Positions 9,540-17,426 of a stretch of DNA of 64,000 nt are shown one piece after another. The position numbers and the translations under genes are program-made. Source of the stretch: Peptococcaceae bacterium BICA1-7 (lineage in GTDB: Bacteria; Bacillota; Desulfotomaculia; Desulfotomaculales; Desulfocucumaceae); NCBI GenBank assembly GCA_000802095.1, contig JUEB01000033.1, positions 1-64,000 on the forward strand, in the 5' to 3' direction. Every line of letters starts with the position of its first letter. Positions within the stretch are counted from its first letter, which is position 1. Below the pieces are notes generated by a model. It searched no databases. It saw only the letters and a program-made list of their open reading frames with translations, and had not been told where the DNA came from.

Positions 9540-9704
9540 TTCATCATTGTAAAGAAACTCGTTTTCCCTGCGGTTCCTCATCCTCCTGGTGGTATACCAG
9601 GTGATCAAAGCTCCGGAGACTGCGGCCAGGGATACCGCCCCCGCCATTGAGATGCTGCTTTTTGCTTTCTTTTTGGGTCTCATCCTCATCAGCATATCAA
9701 ACAT
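9525..9704 (-). CDS. Small single-pass membrane protein (59 aa), hidden gene
   Basis: I read a 59-codon frame on the minus strand starting MFDMLMRMRPKKKAK and ending NDEESQP. It has a basic N-terminus, one apolar segment (about residues 18-36, MAGAVSLAAVSGALITWY), then an Arg-rich stretch (TTRRMRNRRE) and an acidic tail. The layout is like small YtxH-type envelope proteins, though I do not recognise a specific family. GAGGTGGTTCT places a good ribosome-binding site just before the ATG, and a hairpin overlaps the stop. It is too short for common length cut-offs and is easily missed. Confidence 0.7.
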   Translation of the reverse strand: MFDMLMRMRPKKKAKSSISMAGAVSLAAVSGALITWYTTRRMRNRRENEFLYNDEESQP

Positions 9705-9800
9705 AGAACCACCTCGGGTTTATTATTCCCAGTATTAAAAAATTACTAAAGGAAATATATGTGTATTTTTACCCTCAAGAAAAGGACATTAGAGTTGTAT

Positions 9801-9836
9801 TTAAGGATTTATTAAGAATTATTAAAGAATCCTTAA
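9801..9836. promoter_or_regulatory. Inverted repeat upstream of the chemoreceptor gene
   Basis: A perfect 9-bp inverted repeat (TTAAGGATT ... AATCCTTAA) with an 18-nt AT-rich spacer lies about 70-100 nt before the CZB chemoreceptor gene. It is a possible operator, or a weak hairpin. Confidence 0.35.
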
Positions 9837-9904
9837 TGGAAATATGTTCATTATGATGCTAAAATAGCGGATATCCACTAATATTGCAGAGAGATGGTGA
9901 TAAG

Positions 9905-11167
9905 TTGTTTAATCTAAGAAAAAAGCCTGATATATATGATCTTAACTGTCTTCAAACAGCCCTGTCCGCCCTTTCCTTTAATCTTTTTACGGCAACTTAC
10001 AATGAGCTTTCGGCATTTAAAACTGAAAACAGGGTTGGGGCCGTAAATAATGAGTCATCAAATCTTGCCGCAGCCTCCGAACAAATGTCAGCCTCAATAC
10101 AGCAGCTGACCAGCGGCTTTGCCGCGGTAACCGAAAACCAGCGGGCCATAGAGCAGCAGGTTATAGGGGGCAGGCAGGCCCTTGATGAGGCGGTGGTCAG
10201 CCTGGCCGGGGCTGAGCAATACATAGCCAATCTCTCAGAAGTGGTGAATAACCTTAGCCAGAAGGTGACTGAGATTAATTCAGCGGTTGAGATAATTACC
10301 AGAATAGCCGATCAGACTAACCTGTTGGCCTTAAATGCAGCTATTGAGGCGGCCAGGGCTGGTGAACAGGGCCGGGGCTTCTCGGTGGTGGCCGATGAGG
10401 TGAGAAAGCTGGCCGAAATGTCGGCTACCTCTGCCAGGGAAATAAAGAATTATGCCCTTGAGCTGGGCACAGGTATGTCCGAGACCCTGAATAACATGCA
10501 GAATGCCCAGCAGTCGGTACATATGGGGATAAAAAGTGTACAGGAGGCTGTGGGCCCCTTTGAGCGGATAGCCTCCAGCACTTCTGAGCTAACCGGGGCA
10601 CTGGAGGAGATGACGTCAACCGCAGAGGAGCAGACTGCTGTAACTGAGGAGGTGGCCGCCAAGGCCACGGCAATTACGGCAGCCTCCAGCTTTGCCTCAG
10701 AAATTGGAGGAGAGGCCTTTGAGCACAGCCGCACCATGCGGGAGGTGTTTGACAGCAGCTGGCCGGCGCTGGAAAGGTACGAGGGTAAAGCGGGCATGGT
10801 TTCCTTCCTGGCGCACCGCATAATTGACCACTCCAGGTGGCTGGATAAGGTTGTTGCGGTACTTAGCGGCCAGGCCACGGGGATAGATCTTCCCGACCAG
10901 CATAACTGCCACCTGGGCAAGTGGTATTATGGGGAGGGCAGGGAGGCTATAAAATCTTTTCCAAAGGAAGCCAGGGATCTCTTTGAAATGCTTGAGGAGC
11001 CCCATAGGCTGGTGCACCAGTACGGCCTGGAAGCCATCAGACATTACGAGAAGGGTGATGATGAGGCTGCCTTCATAGAGGCTATGAGACTTACAGGCGC
11101 CGCCAGGACTATCATAGGAATATTAATGAAACTTATTCACACGGTTCGTCAGGAAAAACAGGGCTGA
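9905..11167 (+). CDS. Soluble methyl-accepting chemotaxis protein with C-terminal CZB domain
   Basis: About 420 residues without a transmembrane segment. The N-terminal ~100 residues and the coiled coil lead into the MCP signalling tip ([25 protein letters not shown]..., near residues 140-160), the CheA/CheW contact. The last ~120 residues form a chemoreceptor zinc-binding (CZB) domain: [13 protein letters not shown], the [13 protein letters not shown] signature with His-x-Cys-x-x-Gly-x-Trp-Tyr, and a later His in [12 protein letters not shown] cytoplasmic zinc or oxidant sensor is the known role of such proteins. TTG 9905 has GAGATGGTG upstream; TTG 9884 has none. No other chemotaxis gene is present in the window. 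Confidence 0.85.
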   Translation: MFNLRKKPDIYDLNCLQTALSALSFNLFTATYNELSAFKTENRVGAVNNESSNLAAASEQMSASIQQLTSGFAAVTENQRAIEQQVIGGRQALDEAVVSLAGAEQYIANLSEVVNNLSQKVTEINSAVEIITRIADQTNLLALNAAIEAARAGEQGRGFSVVADEVRKLAEMSATSAREIKNYALELGTGMSETLNNMQNAQQSVHMGIKSVQEAVGPFERIASSTSELTGALEEMTSTAEEQTAVTEEVAAKATAITAASSFASEIGGEAFEHSRTMREVFDSSWPALERYEGKAGMVSFLAHRIIDHSRWLDKVVAVLSGQATGIDLPDQHNCHLGKWYYGEGREAIKSFPKEARDLFEMLEEPHRLVHQYGLEAIRHYEKGDDEAAFIEAMRLTGAARTIIGILMKLIHTVRQEKQG

Positions 11168-11171
11168 TTCC

Positions 11172-11203
11172 AAAAAATGGCTGCAAAAAAGCGGCCATTT
11201 TTT
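11172..11203 (+). terminator. Terminator after the chemoreceptor gene
   Basis: A 13-bp stem (AAAAAATGGCTGC / GCGGCCATTTTTT) with loop AAAAAA begins 5 nt after the stop codon. Confidence 0.85.
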
Positions 11204-11380
11204 ATAACGCTTAGGAAAGTATAGTTCTCCTATGTTTCCCACTTTCCGTTAAGAGCGTTTCAAAAAAGCTTCCTCTGACAGCATTCGGAAAGCGCTAGCA
11301 CCATTAGTGCTTTTTTACTTTAATATTTTTTTTAATAATATGAAAAAATACTGTCGGAATATAAAAAAAGGAGTGGTTGA

Positions 11381-11965
11381 ATGCATCACCAATTGGGGGC
11401 CCATGAAGTTATGGAGGTCCATGAGGTATTAACCAACACTATTGACTGTATCAACAAGTTAAGGGTTTTAAGACCCCATGCCAGGGATCAGAGGCTGGGC
11501 CAAATTATGGACAGGCAGCTGAATCATGCGGAGCAGGAATACCAGAATATGGTTTCTCTTATTTCCCACCACAGGGGTGTGTCTGTTGAGCCTTACCATA
11601 CAAGTATTAATACCGATGTGCATTATGGATTAAGAAACCCCTCCCCATTTGCCCCGAATGAAACCGCAAATCAGGTACATGACCGGGACATTGCTTCAAT
11701 ATTGCTTGGGGGGGCAAAGGCCACTACAAGCCTGCGTATGCGTGCAGCTTTAGAGTGTGCGGACCCGCAGATAAGAAGAATGATCATACAATCCTCTGTC
11801 TCCAGCGCCGAGATGGCCTATGAAACCTTTTGCTACATGAACGAGCGGGGAATGTATCAGGTTCCCACCATGCCAATGAGGACCGAGTCCAATTTTATCG
11901 GCGCCTACCAGACAAATCCCGGGGCAATAGCCGGGGGCTTCAGAAACTTTAACCAGCTTTCTTAG
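11381..11965 (+). CDS. CotF-like spore coat protein
   Basis: A 194-residue protein with the layout of the Coat F / ferritin-like coat family. An N-terminal helix (GAHEVMEVHEVLTNTIDCINKL) and a middle helix (RQLNHAEQEYQNMVSLI) are followed by the C-terminal coat-F part (DRDIASILLGGAKATTSLRMRAALEC, then QSSVSSAEMAYETFCYMNERGMYQVP). Such proteins are structural in the spore coat and made in the mother cell. GGAGTGG precedes the ATG. It is monocistronic with its own terminator. It supports a spore-forming host; the exact coat layer is unknown. Confidence 0.85.
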   Translation: MHHQLGAHEVMEVHEVLTNTIDCINKLRVLRPHARDQRLGQIMDRQLNHAEQEYQNMVSLISHHRGVSVEPYHTSINTDVHYGLRNPSPFAPNETANQVHDRDIASILLGGAKATTSLRMRAALECADPQIRRMIIQSSVSSAEMAYETFCYMNERGMYQVPTMPMRTESNFIGAYQTNPGAIAGGFRNFNQLS

Positions 11966-11972
11966 CAGCAGG

Positions 11973-12002
11973 AGAGGGTGGCTTAAAAAGTCACCCTCTT
12001 TA
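11973..12002. terminator. Terminator after the coat protein gene
   Basis: The stem AGAGGGTG / CACCCTCT is followed by TTAATAAAAAA, 10 nt after the stop. It may also serve the convergent radical SAM gene. Confidence 0.7.
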
Positions 12003-12038
12003 ATAAAAAATAGAGTAGTACACTGGCAGGGTGTCATT

Positions 12039-12929
12039 CTATAAAAGATTTTTAAGCCCCAGGCGGTCGGCCACCGCTAATACTTCCTTATACTCCTTCC
12101 CGGTTATCCTTCTGCTTAGCTCCTCGTAGCCAAAGGCCAGGTGAGCAGGGTAGTACTGGTCCATAATATTTATGTAAGTCTCTTTGGATATTTCCCCGGC
12201 TAAAAAGCTCAAAATCCTTTCGGAACGGGCCAGGTTTCCGGGCAGCACCAGGTGCCGCACCAGTAGCCCCTTCACTGCTATTCCCCGTGAATTTGTTTTA
12301 AGGTCACCCACCTGGCGGTGCATTTCTCTGACGGCCTCCCGGGCCGCAGTAAAATAGTCCTTCACTCCAAGGTATTTTTCTCCGGCACCATCGTCACCGA
12401 ACTTTATATCGGGCATGTATATATCCACCACGCCGTCCAGAATGCGCAGCAGGTGGACAGAGTCGTAGCCTCCGGTGTTGTAGACCAGGGGAACTGTAAG
12501 CCCGCCTTCCAGGGCTATCTCCAGGGCTTCAAGCATTTGGGGCACATAGTGGGTGGGTGAAACAAGATTGATATTGTGGCAGCCTGAGTCCTGCAGCTGC
12601 AGCATTATCCCGGCCAGCTCTCCGGGAGTAACCTCTGTTCCTTCTCCCTGGTGGGATATATCATAATTCTGACAGAAGACACAGCCAAGATTACAGTTGG
12701 CGAAAAAAATTGTTCCGGAGCCGTAGCGGCCCACCAGGGGCCTTTCTTCTCCAAAGTGCGGGCCGGAGCTGCTAACTCTGGCAGTACGGCCGCTGCGGCA
12801 GATTCCTGGTTTATTGTTAAGGCGATCTGCACCGCACTCCCGGGGACATAAATTGCATTTTGCCAGCAGTGACAGCGCCTCATCTTTTTTTGTCCTCAGC
12901 CTGGAGGCCGTCATTCTCTCATAGCCCAT
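12039..12929 (-). CDS. PflX-like radical SAM protein (pyruvate formate-lyase activase homologue)
   Basis: About 296 residues of the COG1313 type. The N-terminal CNLCPRECGADR and GICRSG cysteines form an extra metal or cluster site. The radical SAM motif is CNLGCVFCQN (CxxxCxxC, near residue 78). Downstream elements include PTHYVPQ, VYNTGGYDS, VDIYMPDIKFG and the C-terminal NIMDQYYP. The family is uncharacterised; activation of a glycyl-radical or related target is only an analogy. It is a single gene, facing the coat-protein gene. ATG 12929 follows GGCGGGTG. Confidence 0.88.
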   Translation of the reverse strand: MGYERMTASRLRTKKDEALSLLAKCNLCPRECGADRLNNKPGICRSGRTARVSSSGPHFGEERPLVGRYGSGTIFFANCNLGCVFCQNYDISHQGEGTEVTPGELAGIMLQLQDSGCHNINLVSPTHYVPQMLEALEIALEGGLTVPLVYNTGGYDSVHLLRILDGVVDIYMPDIKFGDDGAGEKYLGVKDYFTAAREAVREMHRQVGDLKTNSRGIAVKGLLVRHLVLPGNLARSERILSFLAGEISKETYINIMDQYYPAHLAFGYEELSRRITGKEYKEVLAVADRLGLKNLL

Positions 12930-13254
12930 CAAATCACCCGCCTGTACAAATTCATTCTTTCAGGAACTTACTTCATTTCACCAGGGCTATTCCTTTCCCT
13001 TAGCCGCCAGGGGACCGGTGGCTTTTTCCTTAAAGGTTCATATGGCCTGGTAAGATATAAATTACCCCTTCCTGCTGGATTAAAAACCTGTCTCAATTCT
13101 GCCCGGCATACGGGTCGGCCATCCGGGGCTTGTTAATAAATGCCAGCCTGTAAATGCTATTTTATCAGTTAGGAATGGTATATAATATCAAGGTGGTTTT
13201 ATTATTACCCATGACATTAGCTAAAGGCGCTTTCATGGTGGATGAGGTATACTC
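12930..13254. other. 325-bp gene-free stretch
   Basis: I see no credible gene. A hairpin AGCCGCC/GGTGGCT followed by TTTTTCCTT lies at 13002-13027 on the plus strand. A TATAAT-like sequence (GGTATATAATATC) near 13178-13190 may serve the gene at 13255. Confidence 0.5.
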
Positions 13255-13563
13255 ATGGTCAATATGGCAATCAATAATTTTCATTCTGACTCTGTCACAA
13301 TCTCAGTGGTGGCCTCTTTTCTGGATAAAATCCTAAATGGCATACTTACCGGAGTGGGAGTGGTGGTTCCGCATAAAATAAGTGAGCTGGAATACAATGT
13401 AAATATAGAGGTCGCCAGGATTTTTAATGACTATCGTATTGGAGACAGCATTATAACCGAGCTCATTTTTGACCAGGATATTGTGGAGGTCAAGGTTATC
13501 AGAAAAAAAGGCAAAAAAAGCGAACACCTTTTTTCTATTACCGCCGACAGGTGGAAAAAATAA
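13255..13563 (+). CDS. Hypothetical protein (102 aa)
   Basis: I do not recognise this family. The protein is soluble and mixed alpha/beta, with a hydrophobic N-terminal half (VTISVVASFLDKILNGILTGVGVVV) and a charged tail (KVIRKKGKKSEHL). It has ATG 13255 with TGAGGTA nearby, a second in-frame ATG at codon 4, and an efficient terminator right after the stop. Codon use does not stand out from its neighbours. Confidence 0.6.
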   Translation: MVNMAINNFHSDSVTISVVASFLDKILNGILTGVGVVVPHKISELEYNVNIEVARIFNDYRIGDSIITELIFDQDIVEVKVIRKKGKKSEHLFSITADRWKK

Positions 13564-13582
13564 AAAGTATATAGCATTAATA

Positions 13583-13619
13583 AAAGAAATCACACCGCAT
13601 TACGGTGTGATTTCTTTTT
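13583..13619. terminator. Bidirectional terminator
   Basis: A perfect 15-bp stem (AAAGAAATCACACCG / CGGTGTGATTTCTTT) with loop CATTA lies between the convergent hypothetical gene and asnB. The asnB stop codon overlaps its edge. Confidence 0.9.
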
Positions 13620-15465
13620 AACGTATGGATACCCGGTATTCCCTCATCCAGGTATCCACCTGGATGAGATAGGCAAATAGCTGCGCTGCGCCCATCAGCT
13701 GCCCGAACCAGGCCGGGCTGAAAGATGTGGCCCGGGACCTTACTGCCTCCCTTAAAGCATTGATGTCAATAAGGTCCAGCAGGGGGGAGGAACGGTCATT
13801 CAGTATTTCCTGGAGGCGGTCCCGCACTGCTTCCAGGTAGTGGGGGTTGTGAGTTTTGGGGTATGGGCTTTTGCGCCTTTCCAGCACATCTCCGGGCAGA
13901 GATCCCTCCAGTGCCCGTCTCAGTATGCCTTTTTCCCTGAGGCCATAACTTTTCATCCACCAGGGTATGTTCCATGCATATTCCACCAGCCGGTGATCAC
14001 AGAAAGGAACCCTTACCTCAAGCCCCACCGCCATACTCATCCTGTCCTTACGGTCAAGCAGAGTTGGCATAAACCTGGTTATGTTCAGATAAAACAATTC
14101 CCTGATACGGGCGTCCCGGTGATTTTCCCCGGTGAGGCGGGGAACCTCCTCCAGTGCCTCCCGGTAGCGCTGGGACACGTATTCCTCCGCCCTTATGGCA
14201 TTTGCCAGGTGGGGGTTAAGAAGCCCCACTCTCTCCCTGACCATCCTTATCCAGGGGAAGGAATTTCCCGAGAGTGCCTCTTCATTATAAAACCAGGGAT
14301 AGCCTCCGAAGACCTCGTCGGCAGACTCTCCGGAAAGAGCCACCGTGGAGTCTTTTTTTATTTCCCTGCAGAAAAGGTACAGGGAGGAGTCTATATCCGC
14401 CATCCCCGGCAGGTCATTGGCCCTGACCGCAGTTTCCAGGGCTGTTGCCAGCTCACCTGTCTCTATAACTATATTATGGTGAGCGGTGCCAAAATGGCCG
14501 GACACTCTTTTTACCCAGGGGGCATCATTATTGGGCTGGAAAGCATTGGGCCTGAAATGTCTGTCATTTCCCGCGTAGTCCACAGAGTAGGTGTGCAGGG
14601 GGCCAATACCCGCCCTCTGGTAGGCCTCTGAGGCCAGGGCGGTGATGGCGCTGGAGTCCAGTCCCCCCGAAAGGAAGGAGCAGACCGGGACATCGGCCAC
14701 CAGCTGCCTATCCACGGTATCGTGAAAAAGGCTGTATATTTTTTCGGTGGTGGCCTCAAGGCTGTCTTCATGGGGCCTGCTTTCAAGCTTCCAGTACCAT
14801 TTTACACTGGTGCCGTTTCTGCTGTGCAAAAGGCACTGCCCGGCCCTTACCTCACTTATATTCCGGTAAACACCCTGTCCGGGGGTGCGGGACGGGCCCA
14901 TCACAAATATCTCGGCCAGTCCCTGCAAGTCCACCTCCGGGGGAACATCCGGGTGCGCCAGGAGGGCTTTCAGCTCTGACCCAAAAATGAAGGCGCTGCC
15001 CCTTGTGGTGTAAAAAAGAGGTTTAACCCCCAGCCGGTCCCGGGCCATGAACAGTGTCTGCCCGGACTCATCCCATATGGCGAAGGCGAAAATGCCATTG
15101 AGGCGGTCAAGGCACTGAGGGCCCCACTCAATGTAAGAAAAGAGAAGCGCCTCTGTGTCGGAGTTGCGGGTGAGAAAAATATGTCCCCTGGCCTCCAGCT
15201 CCCGCCTTAGATCGGCGGTATTGTACAGCTCACCGTTATAGGTTATGGTATATGTCCCGCCTCCCCTTTGCCTGGTCATGGGCTGGGCTCCTCCCACCGG
15301 GTCCACCACCACCAGACGGCGGTGACCCAGTGCAGCACGGGGTGAAAGCCATATTCCAGCCGCATCAGGGCCTCTAAAGGCCAAGGTTCCGGTCATTGCT
15401 TCAAGAACGGGGCGCTGTAGGGTGAGGTCCTTTTCCCAGTCTATCCAGCCTGTTATTCCGCACAT
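13618..15465 (-). CDS. asnB: Asparagine synthase (glutamine-hydrolysing)
   Basis: A 615-residue class-II amidotransferase that makes asparagine from aspartate, ATP and glutamine. The N-terminal Cys nucleophile is at position 2 (MCGITGWIDW), followed by FRGPDAAGIW, HRRLVVVD, YNGELYN and SDTEALL. The synthetase domain has the PP-loop (SFLSGGLDSSAI) and ESADEVFGGYPWFY. The frame is open to 15612, but function requires Cys right after Met, and AAAGGAGG lies 9 nt before ATG 15465. The ~600-residue size with a long C-terminal tail fits AsnB/AsnO relatives, some of which act on peptidoglycan or in sporulation; free asparagine synthesis is the default call. Confidence 0.92.
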   Translation of the reverse strand: MCGITGWIDWEKDLTLQRPVLEAMTGTLAFRGPDAAGIWLSPRAALGHRRLVVVDPVGGAQPMTRQRGGGTYTITYNGELYNTADLRRELEARGHIFLTRNSDTEALLFSYIEWGPQCLDRLNGIFAFAIWDESGQTLFMARDRLGVKPLFYTTRGSAFIFGSELKALLAHPDVPPEVDLQGLAEIFVMGPSRTPGQGVYRNISEVRAGQCLLHSRNGTSVKWYWKLESRPHEDSLEATTEKIYSLFHDTVDRQLVADVPVCSFLSGGLDSSAITALASEAYQRAGIGPLHTYSVDYAGNDRHFRPNAFQPNNDAPWVKRVSGHFGTAHHNIVIETGELATALETAVRANDLPGMADIDSSLYLFCREIKKDSTVALSGESADEVFGGYPWFYNEEALSGNSFPWIRMVRERVGLLNPHLANAIRAEEYVSQRYREALEEVPRLTGENHRDARIRELFYLNITRFMPTLLDRKDRMSMAVGLEVRVPFCDHRLVEYAWNIPWWMKSYGLREKGILRRALEGSLPGDVLERRKSPYPKTHNPHYLEAVRDRLQEILNDRSSPLLDLIDINALREAVRSRATSFSPAWFGQLMGAAQLFAYLIQVDTWMREYRVSIR

Positions 15466-15688
15466 ATTTTTAAAACCTCCTTTGCCATGTGCAGAGTTAT
15501 AGCTCCGGCGCCATCGACCAGGGACCCCGTTGTCCCAGTCATTACCCTGGTAAAACACTATGCCCGGGGCTGTCAAAATGAGCCTGGACGATCTATTTTG
15601 CAAAGGGGGCAATATAAAAAAGATAGTCTATATTTTATTTATAGTGGAAAAATAACCTTAACAGATTAAAGAGGGGAGGAAGAGTTTT

Positions 15689-15856
15689 TTGGATTATCCC
15701 AGAGCCAGAGAGATTTTTGAATCACCGCAGGTAATACAGGTAAAGTACAGGGGCAGGCCTGTATGGATTGAAAGCATTGACCAAGATACCCATACGGCCA
15801 GGGTATCCGTGGAAAAGGAGGTAATGACCATTCCCATAGGGGAACTGAGGGAATAA
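15689..15856 (+). CDS. sspH: SspH-type small acid-soluble spore protein (55 aa), hidden gene
   Basis: I read a 55-codon frame from TTG 15689 (MDYPRAREIFESPQVIQVKY ... GELRE). It follows the H-type SASP pattern: MDxxRAxxIxESPxxIxVxYxGxPVWIExxDxxTxTARV. Here VKYRGRPVWIESIDQD and HTARVS match well. GAGGGGAGGAAG is a strong ribosome-binding site. H-type SASPs are minor DNA-associated spore-core proteins made in the forespore under sigma-G in Bacillus. A weak sigma-G-like pair (CAATA, 16 nt, TATTTTA) may lie upstream. It is diverged from asnB and shorter than usual annotation cut-offs. Confidence 0.85.
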   Translation: MDYPRAREIFESPQVIQVKYRGRPVWIESIDQDTHTARVSVEKEVMTIPIGELRE

Positions 15857-15883
15857 GCTTAAAAGAATGAATCTCTGGTCAGA

Positions 15884-15904
15884 GTAGACAGTAGACAGTA
15901 GACA
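15884..15904. repeat. Heptanucleotide tandem repeat (GTAGACA x3)
   Basis: Three exact GTAGACA units lie just after the SspH-type gene. They are in inverted relation to the CTGTCTC-type tract at 16017. Confidence 0.8.
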
Positions 15905-16016
15905 GGAGCCAGTCAGAGTATTCCTTGTAGACTGCTTATTAGGGCTGGTTTATGGGGCTGACTTGTTGACAGAAGGGTCAGGCAAAAAGTGACCTTTGTG
16001 GTAGGCATGAAAACTA

Positions 16017-16044
16017 CTGTCTCCTGTATTCTGTCTCCTGTTTA
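16017..16044. repeat. Heptanucleotide tandem repeat (CTGTCTC/CTGTATT)
   Basis: Four 7-bp units are read: CTGTCTC, CTGTATT, CTGTCTC, CTGTTTA. The reverse complement (GAGACAG, AATACAG) has the same family units as the tracts at 43074 and 56034. Confidence 0.8.
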
Positions 16045-16141
16045 CTGCCGTTTGCAAGGCGGCTTTTTGCCTCTTGCCTTCCCCTGATACAGCAAATATA
16101 ATGGCCTTGGCTGAATATTAAAGCCGGGAGGTGGCCTGGGG

Positions 16142-16498
16142 ATGAGTAAGGGAAAAAGTCCGGCGTTGTCCATAGACAGTTTTACAGAGATGGCCGGGCG
16201 CATAATTGACGGGATTCCGGACAGATTTACTAGAGATTTGAATGGCGGCTTCAACATCACGGAAGATTGTAAAAAAGACGGGGACTATTTCATAATGGGG
16301 GAATATATTGCCGATGACCTTATGGGCTCGGTGATAATGCTTTATTACGGCTCTTTTGCCGCACTGCTGGAGGACAAAGGAGTGGAACAGTGGGAAGGAG
16401 AGCTGAAGGAAACCATACTGCACGAGCTACGCCATCATGTTGAAATAATGGCCGGAGTTGACTACCTGTCCGAGGAGGAAAAGGCTGGGCTGGATTGA
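16142..16498 (+). CDS. Minimal zincin-type metallopeptidase family protein
   Basis: A 118-residue protein with the motif HELRHHVEIMAG (HExxH) at residues ~94-105 in an otherwise small acidic domain. Size and layout match the predicted Zincin_1/metallopeptidase family. An N-terminal helix (FTEMAGRIIDGIPDRF) is followed by beta strands around IMGEYIADDL and IMLYYGSFAALL, then the HExxH helix near the end. Whether it cuts protein is unknown for this family. GGGAGGTGG precedes ATG 16142. The next gene starts 42 nt on, so the two are probably co-transcribed. Confidence 0.8.
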   Translation: MSKGKSPALSIDSFTEMAGRIIDGIPDRFTRDLNGGFNITEDCKKDGDYFIMGEYIADDLMGSVIMLYYGSFAALLEDKGVEQWEGELKETILHELRHHVEIMAGVDYLSEEEKAGLD

Positions 16499-16540
16499 TG
16501 GAGTGGGTTTTGCACATAATAAAAAAAAGGAGGTGTTTTT

Positions 16541-16777
16541 TTGCTAACAGCCGAGGTGGCCCTTTATCCTCAGAAAACCTCAAGCGCCAGCAGCATTATT
16601 ACCGACTCCATAAATTCTCTCAACAGGAATGACCTCAAGGTGGAGGTGGGATCCATTTCCACCCGCCTGCAGGGAACCGAAGAGGAAGTGTGGGATGGGC
16701 TGAAAACACTTTTTGCCCAGGCTAAGGATAAGAGTGAGGTAAGTATGGTGGTCACAGTTTCAAATTCTGCGGTATGA
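16541..16777 (+). CDS. YkoF/MTH1187-like thiamine-binding-type small protein
   Basis: A 78-residue ferredoxin-like-fold protein. The pattern VALYPQKTSS (strand 1 and loop), DSINSLNRNDLKVEVGSISTRLQGTEEEVWDGL and the closing strand VSMVVTVSNSA resembles the YkoF and MTH1187 (DUF77) families. Some members bind thiamine or HMP. The TTG start is preceded by AAAAGGAGGTG. The ligand cannot be judged from sequence. A thi operon is present at 1-6 kb, but no thi riboswitch precedes this gene, so the link to thiamine is only suggestive. Confidence 0.65.
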   Translation: MLTAEVALYPQKTSSASSIITDSINSLNRNDLKVEVGSISTRLQGTEEEVWDGLKTLFAQAKDKSEVSMVVTVSNSAV

Positions 16778-16800
16778 TAATCTGAAAAAAGCTATTATAT

Positions 16801-16838
16801 AAAACCCGGTGGCCCCCAAAGTGCCCCGGGTTTTATTT
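16801..16838 (+). terminator. Terminator
   Basis: The hairpin AAAACCCGG / CCGGGTTTT is followed by ATTTTATTG, about 25 nt after the YkoF-like gene. Confidence 0.8.
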
Positions 16839-17269
16839 TATTGCAGTATACCACCGAAGAAATTATCCTTGAATTTACCGGTAGTATGATAATGATATTG
16901 CATTAATAAATATATTAATGTTTCTACTACTAATTGAAGATTAATATAATCAGTAGAATGATTTTATTCATACCACCGGTGGAAGATTTTGTGTGTGGTA
17001 TACTGTAATATTTTTATATATACTTGGCCATCCGGGTATTAGTTCGATGAATAGCCGAGAGTATTATTATAAGACATTTAATATAATTTACATACAAAAG
17101 AAGAATGTAATTGGCAGATGTTGTGATATATGATGACGAAAGATGTTGATATCAGCCCTTATTAAATATAACAAATAAAGCTATTATTAGAACTTATTCG
17201 TGGAAGGAAAACTTTTTTAGGTGGAGAAGTTAACCATCAAAGTATTAATCCATCATATTTCACTATCGA

Positions 17270-17366
17270 TCCTATACCGAAAAGGCATTCTCCTACTATA
17301 GGATGAGTGCAAAGCCGGGGCATACCCCGGGCATAGTGCCCGGCTAGTGCAGAACGGCTGCCGAAG
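17270..17366 (+). promoter_or_regulatory. Candidate cyclic-di-GMP-I (GEMM) riboswitch
   Basis: Within the otherwise AT-rich gene-free stretch 16839-17426 there is a GC-rich island. It has GAAAAGGCA (17279-17287), a small TCCT/AGGA hairpin, the block GTGCAAAGCC (17307-17316), a GC-rich second stem (CCGGGG...CCCCGG / GGGC...GCCC), and GGCTGCCGAAG (17356-17366). That order resembles GEMM-I aptamers (GGCAAACC - hairpin - GACGCAAAGCC - stem - GCTGCCGAAG). The usual GGCAAACC reads GGCATTCT here, so it may be a variant or a different structured RNA. A terminator-like hairpin follows before the response-regulator gene. Confidence 0.45.
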
Positions 17367-17370
17367 ATAG

Positions 17371-17400
17371 GGCCGCATACCATGTTGTGGTCTTTATTTT
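17371..17400 (+). terminator. Possible expression-platform terminator
   Basis: The stem GGCCGCA / TGTGGTC (7 bp with G-U pairs) is followed by TTTATTTTATG. It lies directly after the GC-rich RNA element and 27 nt before the response regulator start. Confidence 0.4.
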
Positions 17401-17426
17401 ATGTCATATAATATGGAGGTTGTATT

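Noticed and set aside
13840-14631. 263-codon plus-strand frame inside asnB
   Set aside because: It is fully antisense to well-conserved asparagine synthase motifs; the sense gene has a ribosome-binding site and catalytic residues.
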